Positions 12,135 through 25,570 are shown, counted from the stretch's first letter. The stretch is DNA of 43,867 nt from Helochares maculicollis (GCA_033557835.1 JAWQRO010000297.1:1-43867); one strand, 5' to 3'. Numbers and translations are program-made. Notes: generated by a model from the sequence alone, not told the origin.

Positions 12135-12137
<3 letters not shown>
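9555..12137. other. gene-free AT-rich stretch
   Basis: Nothing recognisable on either strand apart from the 11-mer AGTGGCGCAAA at 10882-10892, preceded by TA plus A, which recurs at 19327 and, inverted, at 20988. It may be the end of a decayed Tc1-like element. No coding frame of note is present. Confidence 0.5.

Positions 12138-12189
<52 letters not shown>
12138..12189. repeat. (TA)n microsatellite
   Basis: About 52 bases of uninterrupted TA repeat, with a CCGGCAAA flank on the left and TGTTTGAAGG on the right. It is unrelated in its flanks to the (TA)n tract at 9499. Confidence 0.95.
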
Positions 12190-12192
<3 letters not shown>

Positions 12193-13863
12193 TGAAGGGA
12201 TTAGATTTGGCAACATGATATCTTTTTCAATTTTATTCAAACTTACTACTTAAAGTGTATTTTTTCTAAAATTAATACTACATACATATTATGGAAATAA
12301 ATAAATAGGAGTGTTTGGGTTTGTATATTCTTTCAAATAAAAAAGCGTCGTTTTTAATTTCTGGAATATTCTAAAATTTTAAAAATTCTAAATAATATTC
12401 AATTAGATTTGTACAGTAATAATGAACATTTATTTCTTAAATAATAACAAATATGGCTTTGTATTAGATTGTATTAGAAGTTAATAATAAGAAATGATAA
12501 GTATTTGCATAGATATCAGAATAATTATGAGAGTGAATTGCGTCTATACAAAGTATTAACATTTTTTAGTTTCCAGGATTTGAACAATTAACGTTTATAA
12601 TGAGGGATGTTGGAAAAATGATGTATGCTAGCAGTATTGTAACTTATAATTATGTTTAATGTATATATTCGTAACTTAGTAGCTTTAAGTTTAACCACAT
12701 AAGCTACGTTCAAACATAAACGCGAGAATGAAGCAAATTAAAGTAAATATTTTGAGAAATGCGAGCGCCTGGCAATTGTTTAATTAGGTTAAGTTCTTGA
12801 AGGAGGTTTTCCTCAACTTATTTGGTTTGAAGTACTTGCATACGATTAATGCAGATTTATTAAGATAGCAATTTCTTTTGGGGGAGAGAAAGCGAAAATA
12901 TAAGATCTGAAATGACGTGTGCGTTAAATCAAAGTTATTTAGGTGAAGCCCACATGAATTATTCCACAATTGGCAGTGGAGAATATTAGGGCTTTGCTCA
13001 CGTCGAACCCTTTTCAACAGGAACAATTCATAACCCTTCTCAGAAACAAATAGTGCTCTATGTACAATCTAAGTTTATACAATAAACTTTCAACTCACAC
13101 CTGCAACTTCTAATGGCCACATAATTATTTATTCTGTAGTTACCCTAGATTTACGTTGTGACTGACTCCTTTACTTGTATAATTTCGACGGGAAATTATT
13201 TGTAAAAATCGTTGAATATGGTTTTTCGAAATTGTTACTAAAAAATATTGATGCGGTTTCTTCTTTTTTAGTTCTTATTCTTGATAGTTTTCTAGACGAT
13301 TGTTGTACTCTTTTAGAAGCCTTTTATTGGTTGTATTTCCTATGTTTTTAATTCAAGCTTGTGACATTAGAAAAGGATCTCCAATGACCTAATTTCTTCG
13401 TTTTGGTTACTGTACGTCATACACATTTCGAGAGCAGCTCACTCCCTTTGTGTACACTTAATCAAATTGTTTGAGAACAAAATAGGCTTGAATATAATAG
13501 CCATTATTGTGGTAAAGTAGGTCACATCGTTAAACATTGTTGGACGAGACAGATAACTTTCTTTTAAATGAAGAAAGGTTAACTTTTTGCGGCCCATCCT
13601 ACGTGGATTCAACTTCTAGTTTCAAATTATATTAATTACGTTTTTCGTAGATAAATATAATTAGGAAACCCTTTCACTTAAGCAAAATTGTTCAGACATA
13701 TTGATTGCATAAAGTACGTACATAGTATATGCATCAGTAATTTTTCCCTGGTAGTTGTTAGCGAGTTTTACATTTGTAGTAAGGCTTCAAAGCAGCATAC
13801 AAGTAGTAAAAATCCTCTTAACGGGTTACTCGGCGCATAAGTCTTTTAAAAATATATTTAACG
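12190..13863. other. 5' flank of the first kelch coding exon
   Basis: AT-rich, with no recognised coding exon. A polypyrimidine-poor but usable splice acceptor, ACATTTGTAG, ends at 13779, and an in-frame TAA at 13819-13821 closes the reading frame upstream of the kelch start. If a 5' non-coding exon exists upstream, this stretch is intron plus 5' UTR. The 80-codon minus frame at 12784-13026 has no recognisable domain. Confidence 0.4.
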
Positions 13864-14110
13864 ATGTGCGAGTATTTGCTAAAGAACAATTTTCTTTTAT
13901 GTTGCATGTTCCCGAAGGATGAGGATTGGAGCCAAATAAGCCGTTTGGCGGCGAAGGAGATGTGGAGTGCCGTGGCGCCATGTGACGTCGAAAGTCCGGC
14001 GCCGTCAGCGAGGTCGAAACATAGCGCCACTTTAGTTGGTGACCATGTTTATCTTCTGGGGGGAAGGAACGGAAATCTGCCTATGAAGGATTTCTGGAAG
14101 TATAATTTAG
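13864..14110 (+). CDS. kelch gene coding exon 1 (start and first blade)
   Basis: This exon holds two in-frame Mets. The outer one at 13864 has A at -3. The inner one at 13906 begins MFPKDEDWSQISRLAAKEMW, an acidic start that looks more like a protein N-terminus than the hydrophobic MCEYLLKNNFLLCC before it. An in-frame TAA at 13819 shuts the frame upstream. The first kelch blade is visible as HSATLVGDHVYLLGG followed by FWKYNL. The exon ends at TTAG|GTGAGAG with one base of a codon, which joins TG from 25168 to give Val, continuing into NGKWQQL, the expected end of a kelch blade. This makes a missing intermediate exon unlikely. Confidence 0.85.
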
Positions 14111-17100
14111 GTGAGAGCTATGTCGAAAGGTTTGCTCCAATTTTGTAGAATGGTTAAAGCTAAAAAATATATAGAACAATCGCTTGTGAGCTTTGAGGTC
14201 GATTTAACAATGGAGCTACTTCAATATTGATGATCCAAGATTTTAACTGCTTTTAAAATAACAAGAGTAAATTCTTCTTAACTGTGAGCTTCGTCACGCA
14301 TTGTCTAGTTGTTTATTTATTTGTTTGTAGAATCCAAATTGAAATTTGAGTTTAATGACCACGATTATATTTTTGGTGTTTTGAACTAAACGGGAACAGC
14401 AATCGTAAACAGTAGTTGTAAATAATAACTTTAATATATGTTCCGAAATGTTTAGCTATGAAAAGATACCTAATTTAAAACACGAAGACAATAATTTTAC
14501 AATTTAAATGACTCCTAGATCAGAAGAAATGCAGTAGCAAAGTGCAAAATTGATTTTAAAGTTTTCTCTACGAAATAAGTGAAAAATAAGTCTTAGACAC
14601 AATAAGGTTCCATTTTCGAGCTTTTTAAATTATTTATAGGTATCTGTAGATTCTTTTCGGCTGTTTCCACATGAAAAGAATAAAAATTTAAGCTAACAAA
14701 TGGAAAATTTCGGAGCACCTCACTAGGAAATTTCATTCGAAAGTTTTTATTCTGCTTATCTCATAAGTTAAAAATAACATGTAATTATTTCTACTACATT
14801 ACAACGTTATGAATGTAGTAGCGCATAATTTTTGCGATGTATATCTCATTATACTTGCAAACATTTAACTAATTAAGCCATAATAAATAGCTGGTTATTG
14901 ATATTATGCATCTTATTGCAAAATCTAAATAATGATGCCGGTTGACTATAGGTCTACATCAATCAGTATCACAGAAACACAGTTTTATTTCCTGAAAGTG
15001 GAATGATTTAAAGCCAGTGTAAGCTGTAAATGAATGTAAATTGTTTGAAAATAGTCTACTGGCACGTAAGGTTTATATACTGCAGTGTTATCAAATCCAT
15101 ACCGTTTGATAAAATGTCACGAATATGCTGGGCTTACTACGTTTACTCAGGTTGATTTATTTTCGCGATTGTTTCATTTTAATCGGTCCAGCTTAAATTC
15201 GTATGGTTTCAGCGTTTCAGGAATTTTCAGTAATAGTGGCAAAATGCAAATTGACGTGCATAATTTTTGCTTTAAACCAATCGATCGCTCTCAACGCATA
15301 TAAAAACAGTTCGCTTGGTCGCATTCCTTTCTGACTGACTTGAACGCCAATGTGTTAAGAGTGTATTTCTTGAATGGCCATTCGTTTGGAATATGATTTA
15401 TAGCTGGATTAATAATCATTTTTACTAGCCGATTAAAATATTTAATGAATATTTGAATGACGTTGGAAAATTCAAAACCCATAACAAATTTATTGTTAAA
15501 TTTGTTACTCGCCGGCTTTATTGATTTTCAATAAATAACTAAACTAATTTAAAGGGAACCCGATCAAAGTAATTGCTTTAAAATTTCCTCGTATTTAGTA
15601 ATTGCATTAAACTACGTGCGATATTCACACATACGCACAGGTAAATTATAATTAAAAAGCTGCAGGCTATTTAAATATTGGAGGGCGTAAATAAATCAAC
15701 TTTATTAATCCCTAAAACCGCCCTTCGTTATAACATAAAACTTAAATTTAATATATGGGACACCTGGGAGATTTATTATTTCCAGTTTTTGCTTTCTGGA
15801 AATGGAAATTTTGTAGCAAGTAAAATAAGTGATTTTTATATATGCGTAGCACTCTCTATTTTATATGAGGTTTCCCATCCTCTAGAAATTGTTGCAGTTT
15901 TAAGACCCACCAAACTATAGACATTCAAATACATTTCTCCTGCTTTCCTTTTTTTCTCCCTAGGGCGAAGGATAACGGACGTGGGTGCTGCGAATTTAGA
16001 CCCTTATACATAGAGAACAATGTTGTATCGTGGGGATCCGATTTCGTTCGTTCAATTTTGTCAACAATTTTCCCGGAATTACATACGAAACTAGTAGGCA
16101 GCCTGAAAAGTTACTACATTGTATATATTGCCCTAAAAGTTTCCTGCGGGTATTGGTCTGAAATCTAATTTAAAATTCTTAAGGAAAGTTATGTATTTAA
16201 AAATCAGTGTTTGTAACAAAGCAGAGGCGGACAACGGAAATAATTTTTCACCAATCAGCCATCACTACAAGCATTTTTGTCACTACCTTTATTCACTCCA
16301 AAGATGAGATCAATAAGGGTATCGATTAGGTTATCACGGGTTTCCCTTTAAACAGCTTTGATTGAGGGAAAAAAGCACAAATGGACTTTTGTTTGATTAA
16401 AGCAAGTATTATCTCTTTCAAAACATTTATTTAATGAACAAAAATGTAAACATGGTATCAAAGCTATTACGCTCTTCTAAAAATACCATCTGGCTTCTAG
16501 CTTTTTAATAGTAGAAAAGAAGTAGGAAAAAGCTTTTTGTTTCTAAATTAAATAGGAACCTAAATTTTCAAAAAAAATATATTCCGTAATATAAATCTGT
16601 ATTCTCTGATCACCGGATTTTCAAGTTTAATACATTTGTTTTAAGTATGTTTTTTATCTCTTGAATTTCTCTTAAAGTTTGTGTTAGTATTGTACTATAA
16701 TGTGAAATATGAGTTCTTTAAAGTTTTATTTATTCACTGTGCATATGACACTCATTCCTTAGTCTTATGATGGTAAATACGCCGCGCTCTTATTTTTAGT
16801 TCTGGTACAATAAATACATTTGTATTTACTATTCGGTTTTTCACATAACATGGACATTAATGCTATTAATATTCTTTAACCTTTATAGATCTTGACTTTT
16901 TTACGTACGGTGCAGTCAATAATTGTATTGTTTCATGTGCCTATGGGTATTTTTGAATATTTCTATGAATATTGAAGAAATTTGTATTATATGATTGGTA
17001 TTTTCATACAGTCCTATGAATATTTCTCTATTTTCCTTTATTACATAGCATCTATCCAAAGGATTGCAGCTATATCATTTTCTTTACTTCCATTTGTGCT

Positions 17101-19326
17101 ATGAATTCTTGCAAATTTACGTTTCCACATATCTCGACAATGATGCAAACATTCAAATTGGGAATTTTGACCCTGGAAGCGTAGGGTAAATATTTTCACT
17201 TTACTTTTATTTATTGTTGTTTTCTGTGAATAATTGTTCTTAATGGCAAAACAGATGTTTTTAAAGAATAAAAGGTTTAGTGTCTTTTCGGCATATTTAA
17301 TATGTATTGACTTTTAAAAGGAGATTGGATCAGGTTTATTAAGAAATGCTTTTGAATTAAAAGAGCTTAGTAACCGATTGTTATTCTTAGCTGTAACTTT
17401 TGAAAGCAGGAAATAAGTAAAATATAATTATCCAATGTAATAAATTCGTGAAACAACAACATGTTTGTCATTTTAAGTATGCTCATTTTTAATGCAGTTC
17501 CACTTTGTGAGTGAAAATATAATAACGATTAACTAAGGTAGTATACATGTGGAATTTTTAATAAAAGTATTTTGCTGCCCGTATTTCTCACAGCAAAATT
17601 AATAATCTACAGAACAGTGATTTCATGTGAGGGAAAGTTTCGCAAAAAACAATAAAAAAGGTGCCAGTTTGTAAATTGTAAAGCCGACTAGTTATGATTT
17701 TTCATCAGCTTGTTGAATTTTTCACAATTTATTATAATTGTTCTACATGCGATTTACTGTTAATTTATTTTCAGAAATTTCCATAAATTATTCTGAAACC
17801 ATTTCAAGCTTAATTCTAACTATAATAACAATTAGTACTCAATATTTCTAGTATTAGAGTGTTTTAGAAGTGGCTTTCATATGACATGTTTTAGATTTTT
17901 CTAGTTATATGTATTTTTAGAAAGTATTTCAGCGGTGTAATATCTTGTAATAGTTTATATCCATTATAAACTGTCAACATTTTAGCAGCATTTTTACGGA
18001 TTTACTTTCGAATTCATTATTGGTACTTATTGCTATAGTATTGATATAATGTTTATTTGTCTATATGAGAATGTAGATTGGAGATTTTTCATATTTTATA
18101 TCTAATAATTATGTATACAAGTGTCTCACTGCATCTTGTAATAATAACACTTTTTGATTTAGTACTTGTTCAATTGCAAAAGTTTTTAGTTTGATTTCTC
18201 ATATACCATGAAATAACTAGTTTTTTACTATTATAGATTTTGATCTATTTACGAATTATGTAGTTAATAATTAAACATTTTTGTTTCGTATATCACGTGT
18301 ATTTATCAATAATTTTATGAATATTGTATTTTATATACATTGAAAGCCATTTGTATTCTGCATTACTTTTACTGCTATTATTTCTGAAACATATTTTGTT
18401 TATAACCATCGACAAAAAATTATGTGACCTCTAAATTATAATGTTTTTTTCATACATGTTTAAATATTTTATACAACAATGCTTACACGTATGCTTCAAC
18501 TCGTTTCTCGCATAATACCGATATTCATTTCTAACCGGTTTGTTTGTTTCAGAAATTAATACTATATCCAATTTTCTGTTTCCACCTTTACTGAGTACTC
18601 CTTTCATTTTCAGTCCTGTATTTTTTAAATTCAGATGTTGATGTTTCTGGTTTTTTGATTTTAATTTTTACCTTTGTTGTGTTTGAGTTCATCTATTCGC
18701 TCGATTGCACATTCCGTATCGGTTGGAGCTGTCATTAATAGACGTGTGGATTCATAAAGGGATAATTTTTTTAAGTTCTGCTTTAACGTTCTTTGCTTTT
18801 TTTCATTGTGTAAATGTTGCCCATCACCATTACTTTTAGAAGACTTACATTCAGTGACTGTGAGCCGATTGAGTCTGCTAATTAATGTGAAACATGTTTA
18901 TCAGAAGCAAAAATCTATGTAAAGTTTATCTTTTGTCTAGTCAAGAAATAACAACAACCGTTCTTTGCTTTCGTATATACAAAAAAAAACGTTTTTGTAA
19001 ACCCAGCACATTTGTAATCAGAACAATCGAAAAGATACAATCCAATTCATTTAATGCACATTTTGTTTTTAACTTTATAACTAACAAGGAATGAAACAAT
19101 AGTTGATTAAAGTGTTTAGCTCAAGTGATTGGGAATGGTTTTATGAGTTTAAAATGTTAAATTTGCCATTGCTAGCGCTCACATTAATTTCCTCATGAAA
19201 ATAATTTATTATTGTGGAAGTAAAAGAGGAACTACTTTAAGTGTTTGTAGGAGTTGATGCTATATGGAGTGTGCTTATAAATAAACATAATTTTGAAAAG
19301 ATTTCAAAAGGGAGTACCATATTTAA

Positions 19327-20998
19327 AGTGGCGCAAACTTGGCTTATGTATAATAATTGTAATTTTTGGACTTGTGAAGAAGATACTAGCTTTTGAATCT
19401 TAAATAGGTATCTCATATTCTTTCTCGTGAGTTTCCATAGTTTATATTGATTCTCGAGTAGTAACGCTACTTAGACTTACTGTTTCAGGTTTCATTATAT
19501 CCATTTGCATAAATTATATAATCACTCTTGGGAAGCAAGTAAGTTAACCAAGCTTAGGGACTATTTGTTTAGCAGATCTAAAGCCCTATTCTACTGTTCA
19601 TAAACAAGGAATGCTTGGTCGTTTAGTAAAGATACAATAGTAGTTGCTGTATCAGATAATACTATAGTAGCAGGGGAATATTAAAGTAATCTGTATATTG
19701 CTCTCAAACAGGTAAAAGCCTGCTGATTACAACAAAATTTTCGACCTTAGTTTTAGTTTAAACAGCTTATAAGTATATGATTATCAGTCTGTAACTCTAA
19801 TTCATTGTGTTATAAGTTATAATTTGTTATGAACCATATAGAAGAGACCCTTCGGAATTTTGGGTCGACAATGATGGGACTAGTAACTGTACGTGATGGA
19901 ATAGGCAAGCGACCGTGTCGTAAAAGATGGAGATAGACGAGCGAAAATGGTCATAAAATTCATATTGATATCCGTTGCAGATAATTTTGTGGGCACGTCC
20001 TGAAACAGTCTTATAAACAATTGCTGATACCTTCACTGAAAGAATGAACAAATTGAAACTAAAAATTAAACTAGTGCTAATATTTAAATGCGAATAAGCT
20101 GACGTTGTATTAAAAAGGCTAACATTTCAAATCAATTGTAAATTTTGGGACGAAAGCTCAACAAATTTGAATGACTAGGTGACATTTAATCAGTGAAGAC
20201 ATTATTTGAGCATATTATACTAACAATATAAATAAGTAAGTGGCACTATATAATTGGTTCGCCTATAAATTATGCACATGCTTTCTATATACGTTTACGT
20301 TTGAATTTCCTAACAAAAGCATTTTCGTTGGAGTTACAAAATGGCTCAAATTGCTGAGTAATATAAATTGTTTTATTAATTCCAATCAAAAGCCTCTGCT
20401 ATCCACCGGTCACTTCAATAAAAATTCTTTCGTTAAATAACTTTTAATCATGTATGAAGCAGTGAGCCGAATCAATACTGACCAAACTACCCTTCTTTTA
20501 ATGTATATAAAAAGCCAGGCTATTTAAAGCTTTTTTATTTTTCATAAAATGCTCCATTGCTTCATATAGCGCAACTATCCACTCAACCGTTAATAGAATA
20601 GAAAATTTAGCGACAACACGGGAGCCCAAACTGTAATCAATAGCATTTTCATCTGTGCAACAATGTCTGTAATTCCCCAATGTGTAATAACTGTTACCGT
20701 CGTTGAACGTAGGGGGAAAGAGTGGTAATGTGGCTATATGGGGGAGTAAGAAACACGTGGATTCGATAGGAAGCATCTGTTTGCGTGTTTGAATGATTTA
20801 TTAAGGTATTCATTCCTTCCAAATTGTATCTGTTGCATAGGGACGAGATTGCATGGTCCTATTTGTTCCTTCACAGATTATACTATCAAATATTCACACA
20901 GAACTTAAATGGAATTTTCAATAAAATAAAAGTTTGATCAATAGTGCTGGGGTTTCTATCTTTAAAATCCATAGGCTTGTCAACAGTTTTGCGCCACT
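19327..20998. mobile_element. possible decayed Tc1-like element
   Basis: The 11-mer AGTGGCGCAAA at 19327-19337 is matched by its reverse complement at 20988-20998, facing inward 1.67 kb apart, which is the usual length of Tc1-family elements. The left copy is preceded by TA plus A, close to the TACAGTGG start common in that superfamily; the right copy reads CAGTGG outward-in. Similarity continues weakly inward, with a GCYTATG block on both sides. No transposase motif (DES, DNDPKH, SPDLNPIE) could be seen inside, so it may be a non-coding relic or a coincidence. Confidence 0.3.
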
Positions 20999-23699
20999 GA
21001 AAATATCTCTCTGTCTCAAAGGACGTAGATATGAATTATTAGCTTTTCATGAGACGTGTACTTTTGAGATTTCCGTTGTTGTGCTTTGGGGATTTTGTGT
21101 CACGGATGATCCACTTCCTGGATCATTATTATTAATCATTTTTGTTCAAAAGTTTCCGACTTATGATGAGCTTTATAGTGATTTTTATTTTGCCGAGAAT
21201 CTAAGCTTAAACACAACGCGATAGATAAATCACACTAAAAGTGGTTCAACTTAAGTAAACTTCGCCTTCAAGTAGCTTTCCCAGGATAATAATTTAATTC
21301 GAAAAGTTTCAAGAGTGAATTATGGCACTATGGAGATATTGGTGGAGCCAAAACTGGGAGATTTTGTAACATAAACATTATTTTGAAACGATATCTCGAT
21401 TACTTTCGTAATTAATCTAGCCAGTGCTGCTAATTGGGACATAACGAAGTCATCAAGGGTCCCTACCGCCGCTGCCTATATTTAATGAAGTTCCTTGTGA
21501 ATTGCACTTCTCTTTTGGTAACTCTCCTGGTAATGCTTACGTCTTAATAATCATGAAGATTTCACCAGGACTCGGGTGTGGTTTCATCGCAGTTGGTATT
21601 TTCATTTTCCTCTAATTTTCTTATTTTACTAGCTAGGGATCTCCCTAGCGAGCACATCTGTACGTATTAAATTATTAAGATGTGCGTGATAATAATTTTG
21701 GGGAAAAACGCAACGGTTTAGAAGCTTGCAGTAGGAGAAAAATTTCATCAAAGTTAGGGAAGCATCGTATTTTACTTCCAAAGGAGCGAAAGACGAAAAA
21801 GGCTCATTAAAGTGTTTTCAAGATACATGTTTATCGTCCTGCAGCGGCAACGCCAACGCATGTTTTCGTGCTTGTTTATTAAGCTTTCTACACAAATGTC
21901 GTGTTTTAGTTTCAACAATTCGAGCAAAACGTGAAATGTATATTTCAGTCTTTGTGTTGAGATTATTTTATCCATTGTATTAGTCAAAACTTATTGTTTT
22001 CTGTGTGTTCCGCAGGTTTAGTTTTTGTTTTAATTAATAAAGAATGCGCGTTGTTTTTGTTTTTCGCTTCATATCTATCGTTTAGAAGACGAAAAATACC
22101 CAATAATCCCATAAAACTTTTTGATGTATGTTTTCAGAGATAAAAGTTTATATCCTTTAAGTTAGAGATATAACTTTTGTGCTTTGAATTAATAAATATT
22201 CTAACAAAATTGAGAAAATCCTCTACAGAAGTAAATAAAGTTATAGTAAGAACGACATTACTTACAGTATATATATAGTAATATGAGCTTATAAGTGAGA
22301 TAGGGTTTTCGATTTCACATAAAAATTTATAAGGGAAGCAATATCTGAAAGAGCCTCTTGACATGGAGCTTTGTTGACAGATATCAGCAACTGAAAGAAT
22401 TGGTTATATAGGGGGTATAATCTTGATGATCTCGACCTCAAGGATAATAAAATTGGACAAGTAAATTTTTGCCATACAAACAGCGCGAAATAAAAACCTG
22501 CCTTGGTGTTTTTATTTACGTGCAAGGTGTGTTGCTTATCGAGAAATTCTTTTACATTCTTTATAAGTAATATATATACAATATTATGCAATCTTATTGA
22601 TTCTGCTGGCTTATTAGCATATATACGATATTGTTGTTTGCTTCTACTGTACCTACCTATTTTCCGGGCCCTTGCTATCGATTATCTTGAAAGTTATGCG
22701 ACGGACGAACTAAAATATTAAGAAAGGCAGATAGCTCTCAAGGAATACGCTTTAGCATTTTAGATTTCTCTTCTCCGGGTAAAAAATTATGCATGCTTTA
22801 GGATGGATTCTTTTCCAAGAAATACATGAAGGAAATAACATATTATTTTCAGTTATCGCCGCCGGCTACATTTTGAAATAAACGGAAAGTACTAAGAGTC
22901 TAATAAATATATTCAGTGACGGATATTTACTATGATAGATTTGTAAAATTTCTTTTTATTCAATCAATAGATCTACTGCAGAGATCAATTAAAATTCAAA
23001 CTACACATAGTGAATCATCTTACTATAGTTTTGCAGTCTGTTTGTATGTAGGTAAGCGCAATAGAGTTTGGAGTATTTAAATTGCGATTGCTGAAATTTG
23101 TTATGCAGCTATTATAGTAAAATCATAGATCTAGTAAATAATACCCGCTAAACTATTCAACTTTCAATAGTTTTACAGTAAATCATTCAAACAATACTCT
23201 AGGGTTAAAATTGTACACACTGTAAAAACTTATAAATTAGAAAATATTTCAAGCTTTATCTGTGACAAAATTTGAAATTGCGCCATAAGATACGACATTA
23301 AAAAATATTAAGCACAAAAAATTAGAATTTAGTCTAACGTTAGGCTTGCAGTATAGTGTTGAAGAATGTTAGTTTGATTTAGGATTTGAAAATCGAAATG
23401 TATATATGTATAGATAAGACTATGGTTACCAGAACACTCGTAAGACTAGTAACAAAGATAGAAGTAATTATTTGTAAAATTGAATAAGATAATATCACTA
23501 ACAAAAAAATGGTTTTAAAGAATAAGTGGAAACTGAAAACTCATTCATTCTATTTACTCCTTTCTGTCGTTAATTTCTTGGATTCTGTGTTAGTGCTGTT
23601 TCTTTTCCAGTATTTATTCTATTTTGATTCGATTTTAATTCTAGGTTTGCTTCGTTCTTCATTTTTTCCTCATCTTTTTCACCATTGCTTCCCAGATCC

Positions 23700-24000
23700 T
23701 CTCTTTTTGTCTTTGTTTTTCTTTTCTTACTATGTGCTTTTAGCATGTAGCTGCTTTTCTTGTAGGCAATCTTGCATTGTGTTTATTTACAGGTTCTTTC
23801 TTATCTCTTCATTTTTGATTTAATCTCTCAACGATTCTAATTTCCACCGCTTGAATTATCTTCTATTCCCTATTTCCAATGTTCCATGCCTTACATATTA
23901 TGTCAGTATCGGTCTGTATATTGATTCAAAGTAATTCATCTCTATTTATTTCAATATTTCTTTTCTATTTAATGGCCATCTGTTTTCTCTATTATTTGCA
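23700..24000 (-). mobile_element. fragment of a non-LTR retrotransposon (LINE) reverse transcriptase
   Basis: On the minus strand the translation gives, in order, RKEILK, then SIYRPILT (rc of about 23901-23925), GTLEIGNRR, then after a frame change IQAVEIRIVERL, and finally NEEIRK. This order and spacing match the region after the catalytic domain of LINE reverse transcriptases, where motifs like SIYRPILTYG, ESW, IQAVEMRFLR and RNEDIR follow one another. Several stops and at least one frameshift break it. The + strand frame at 23509-23823 is an artefact of the antisense reading. Clade cannot be assigned. The call is based on remembered motif order, not a search. Confidence 0.5.
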
Positions 24001-25167
24001 CTTTCTTTTACAAACAGTAATAATGTATTTTGAAGTAATCTCTGACATATACGATCAATTTGAGTAGACAAAACATCAGCAAACTGAGACTTAAGATAGA
24101 TTCTTATATGGATCAATATGTAAATCCATCGTAATAAATTTTGTATGTAAACTGCAGAACAATTAGGAATCTTTACTTGGTTTTATTACAATTATACATT
24201 CCAGTTGTAATTTTTATTGCGCTCTTTAATTGGATTGCTTGTATGTATAAGTGTTGACTTTATTTGATGAAAATGTCACCTCTCTCTGCAATAGGTATCC
24301 TGTGCGGTCTACAACCATTTATTTTAATGTATTAAATCGTGATATATACATATATATGCATCAACTCACAGATGTGGCATATTGAAAATGGATAAAATGC
24401 ATTTAGGAACCATCAAATTATAAATTTTTGTCAAGTAGTAGTTTTCGCTATTTTTAATGATTGCAATTTCCTTCCTATACTGTAATTCATATAGTATTAA
24501 AAAGTTCTATTTTAATATATGTCATCATCGATACTACGAATATGATGAGTAAAAGAAGGAAAACTATTCTGGCAAATACTACAACAGTAAATCAAAAAAA
24601 TGATTAAACATGTCTTAAAAGTACTGAGAAAAGCTATTGTGACATTATAGAAATTAATATAAATGATATATAATAATATATAAATGAAAAATTACTAGAG
24701 AAAGAACCATAACGTAGTATTAAGAAAAAATCCGTGAAAGTTATGTATAACTTCCAGGAATGCAAACTACTTTTGAAATGTAAAACACAAAGAGTAAAAA
24801 TCTTACAATAAATTTTAAAGATGACGGAAATAGGATAAGACCACGCAGAAGACTCCAGAAGGAATTAATCAGTATGAAAAATAGCACCAAAAACATGCGG
24901 AACTCTCCTTGAAATTAATTTATTTCACAAGTTTCGTAGCTACTAATGCAGAAAATGAAGCAAAATGACATCTTGTGGCACAGAATACCAAAAGAGATGC
25001 TCGAGAACCTTTTACCAACTGAGATTAACAAAGTGTCTGTAGCGACATATATAATACGTATCATTAGGGTCTTATCTACAGAGATATTACACCTCAAGTT
25101 ATTTCATTTGTCACAAAACTTATCTTACATAGTTTGAAACTAACTATTCGCACTTTGTGTGTAACAG

Positions 25168-25359
25168 TGAACGGGAAGTGGCAACAACTAAAGCCAAGTG
25201 GAGACAAGCTGCCTGCTCTCCAAGAACATTCAGCTGTGGCCTACAAAGATAATATCTACGTGTTCGGAGGCGAAGTAGGATTTTCCGCGGGAACTGAAAC
25301 TCCCCTTTGGCTCTACGATATCAAGAATAATAGCTGGAAGAAAATCCGCTCGAGAAAAG
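25168..25359 (+). CDS. kelch gene coding exon 2 (second blade)
   Basis: This exon encodes 64 residues (about 69-132 of the product). It completes blade 1 with GKWQQL and carries blade 2: EHSAVAYKDNIYVFGGEVGF, then PLWLYDIKNNSWKKI. The diglycine is at residues 102-103, with the Tyr/Trp pair spaced as in canonical kelch motifs. The acceptor is GTGTGTAACAG and the donor AAAAG|GTAGGC, both phase 1. Frames to either side show no similarity, so the exon borders are well fixed by domain continuity and phase. Confidence 0.9.
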
Positions 25360-25570
25360 GTAGGCGAAATCTCTAGTAATTTTATTCCATCCATCAAGTT
25401 TGAAGTTTGCTCAAGAGAAGTAAACGTTTTTGAGCATACTTGCAGCGATTCTAATAATTTATGAGGCCATTTTTAATGCAAATGTTGTATTACTGCTTCC
25501 TATGTAAAGCCAGCAGTAGCCGCATGTTTAATTTATGGCAGGAAAGAACTCAAGTAATTTATGTTCTTAG

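Larger units (their letters stand above)
14111..25167 (+). other. kelch gene intron 1 (11 kb)
   Basis: A large AT-rich intron bounded by GTGAGA and GTGTGTAACAG. Inside are a LINE-like fragment on the minus strand (about 23700-24000), a possible Tc1-like terminal pair (19327 and 20998), and a 100-codon open stretch at 15869-16168 preceded by a pyrimidine tract and CCCTAG. The other open frames inside it (15085, 15678, 18894, 20240, 20498, 20934, 21772, 22134, 22503) show no domains and are treated as chance. Its size against 209-211 bases for two other introns suggests growth by insertions or regulatory content. Confidence 0.75.

Noticed and set aside
20498..20776. 92-codon minus frame in intron 1
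   Set aside because: No recognisable motif; lies inside the suspected Tc1-like element but shows no transposase landmark.
20934..21224. 96-codon + frame
   Set aside because: No recognised domain, no matching splice context with the kelch gene, and it begins inside the suspected terminal repeat.
23509..23823. 104-codon + frame rich in Phe/Leu/Ser that looks like a membrane protein
   Set aside because: It is antisense to a LINE-like reverse-transcriptase fragment; A-rich coding read backwards gives Phe/Leu.
24840..24900. + strand IRPRRRLQKEL resembling the basic end of a LINE protein
   Set aside because: Too short and on the opposite strand from the nearby LINE fragment; likely coincidence.
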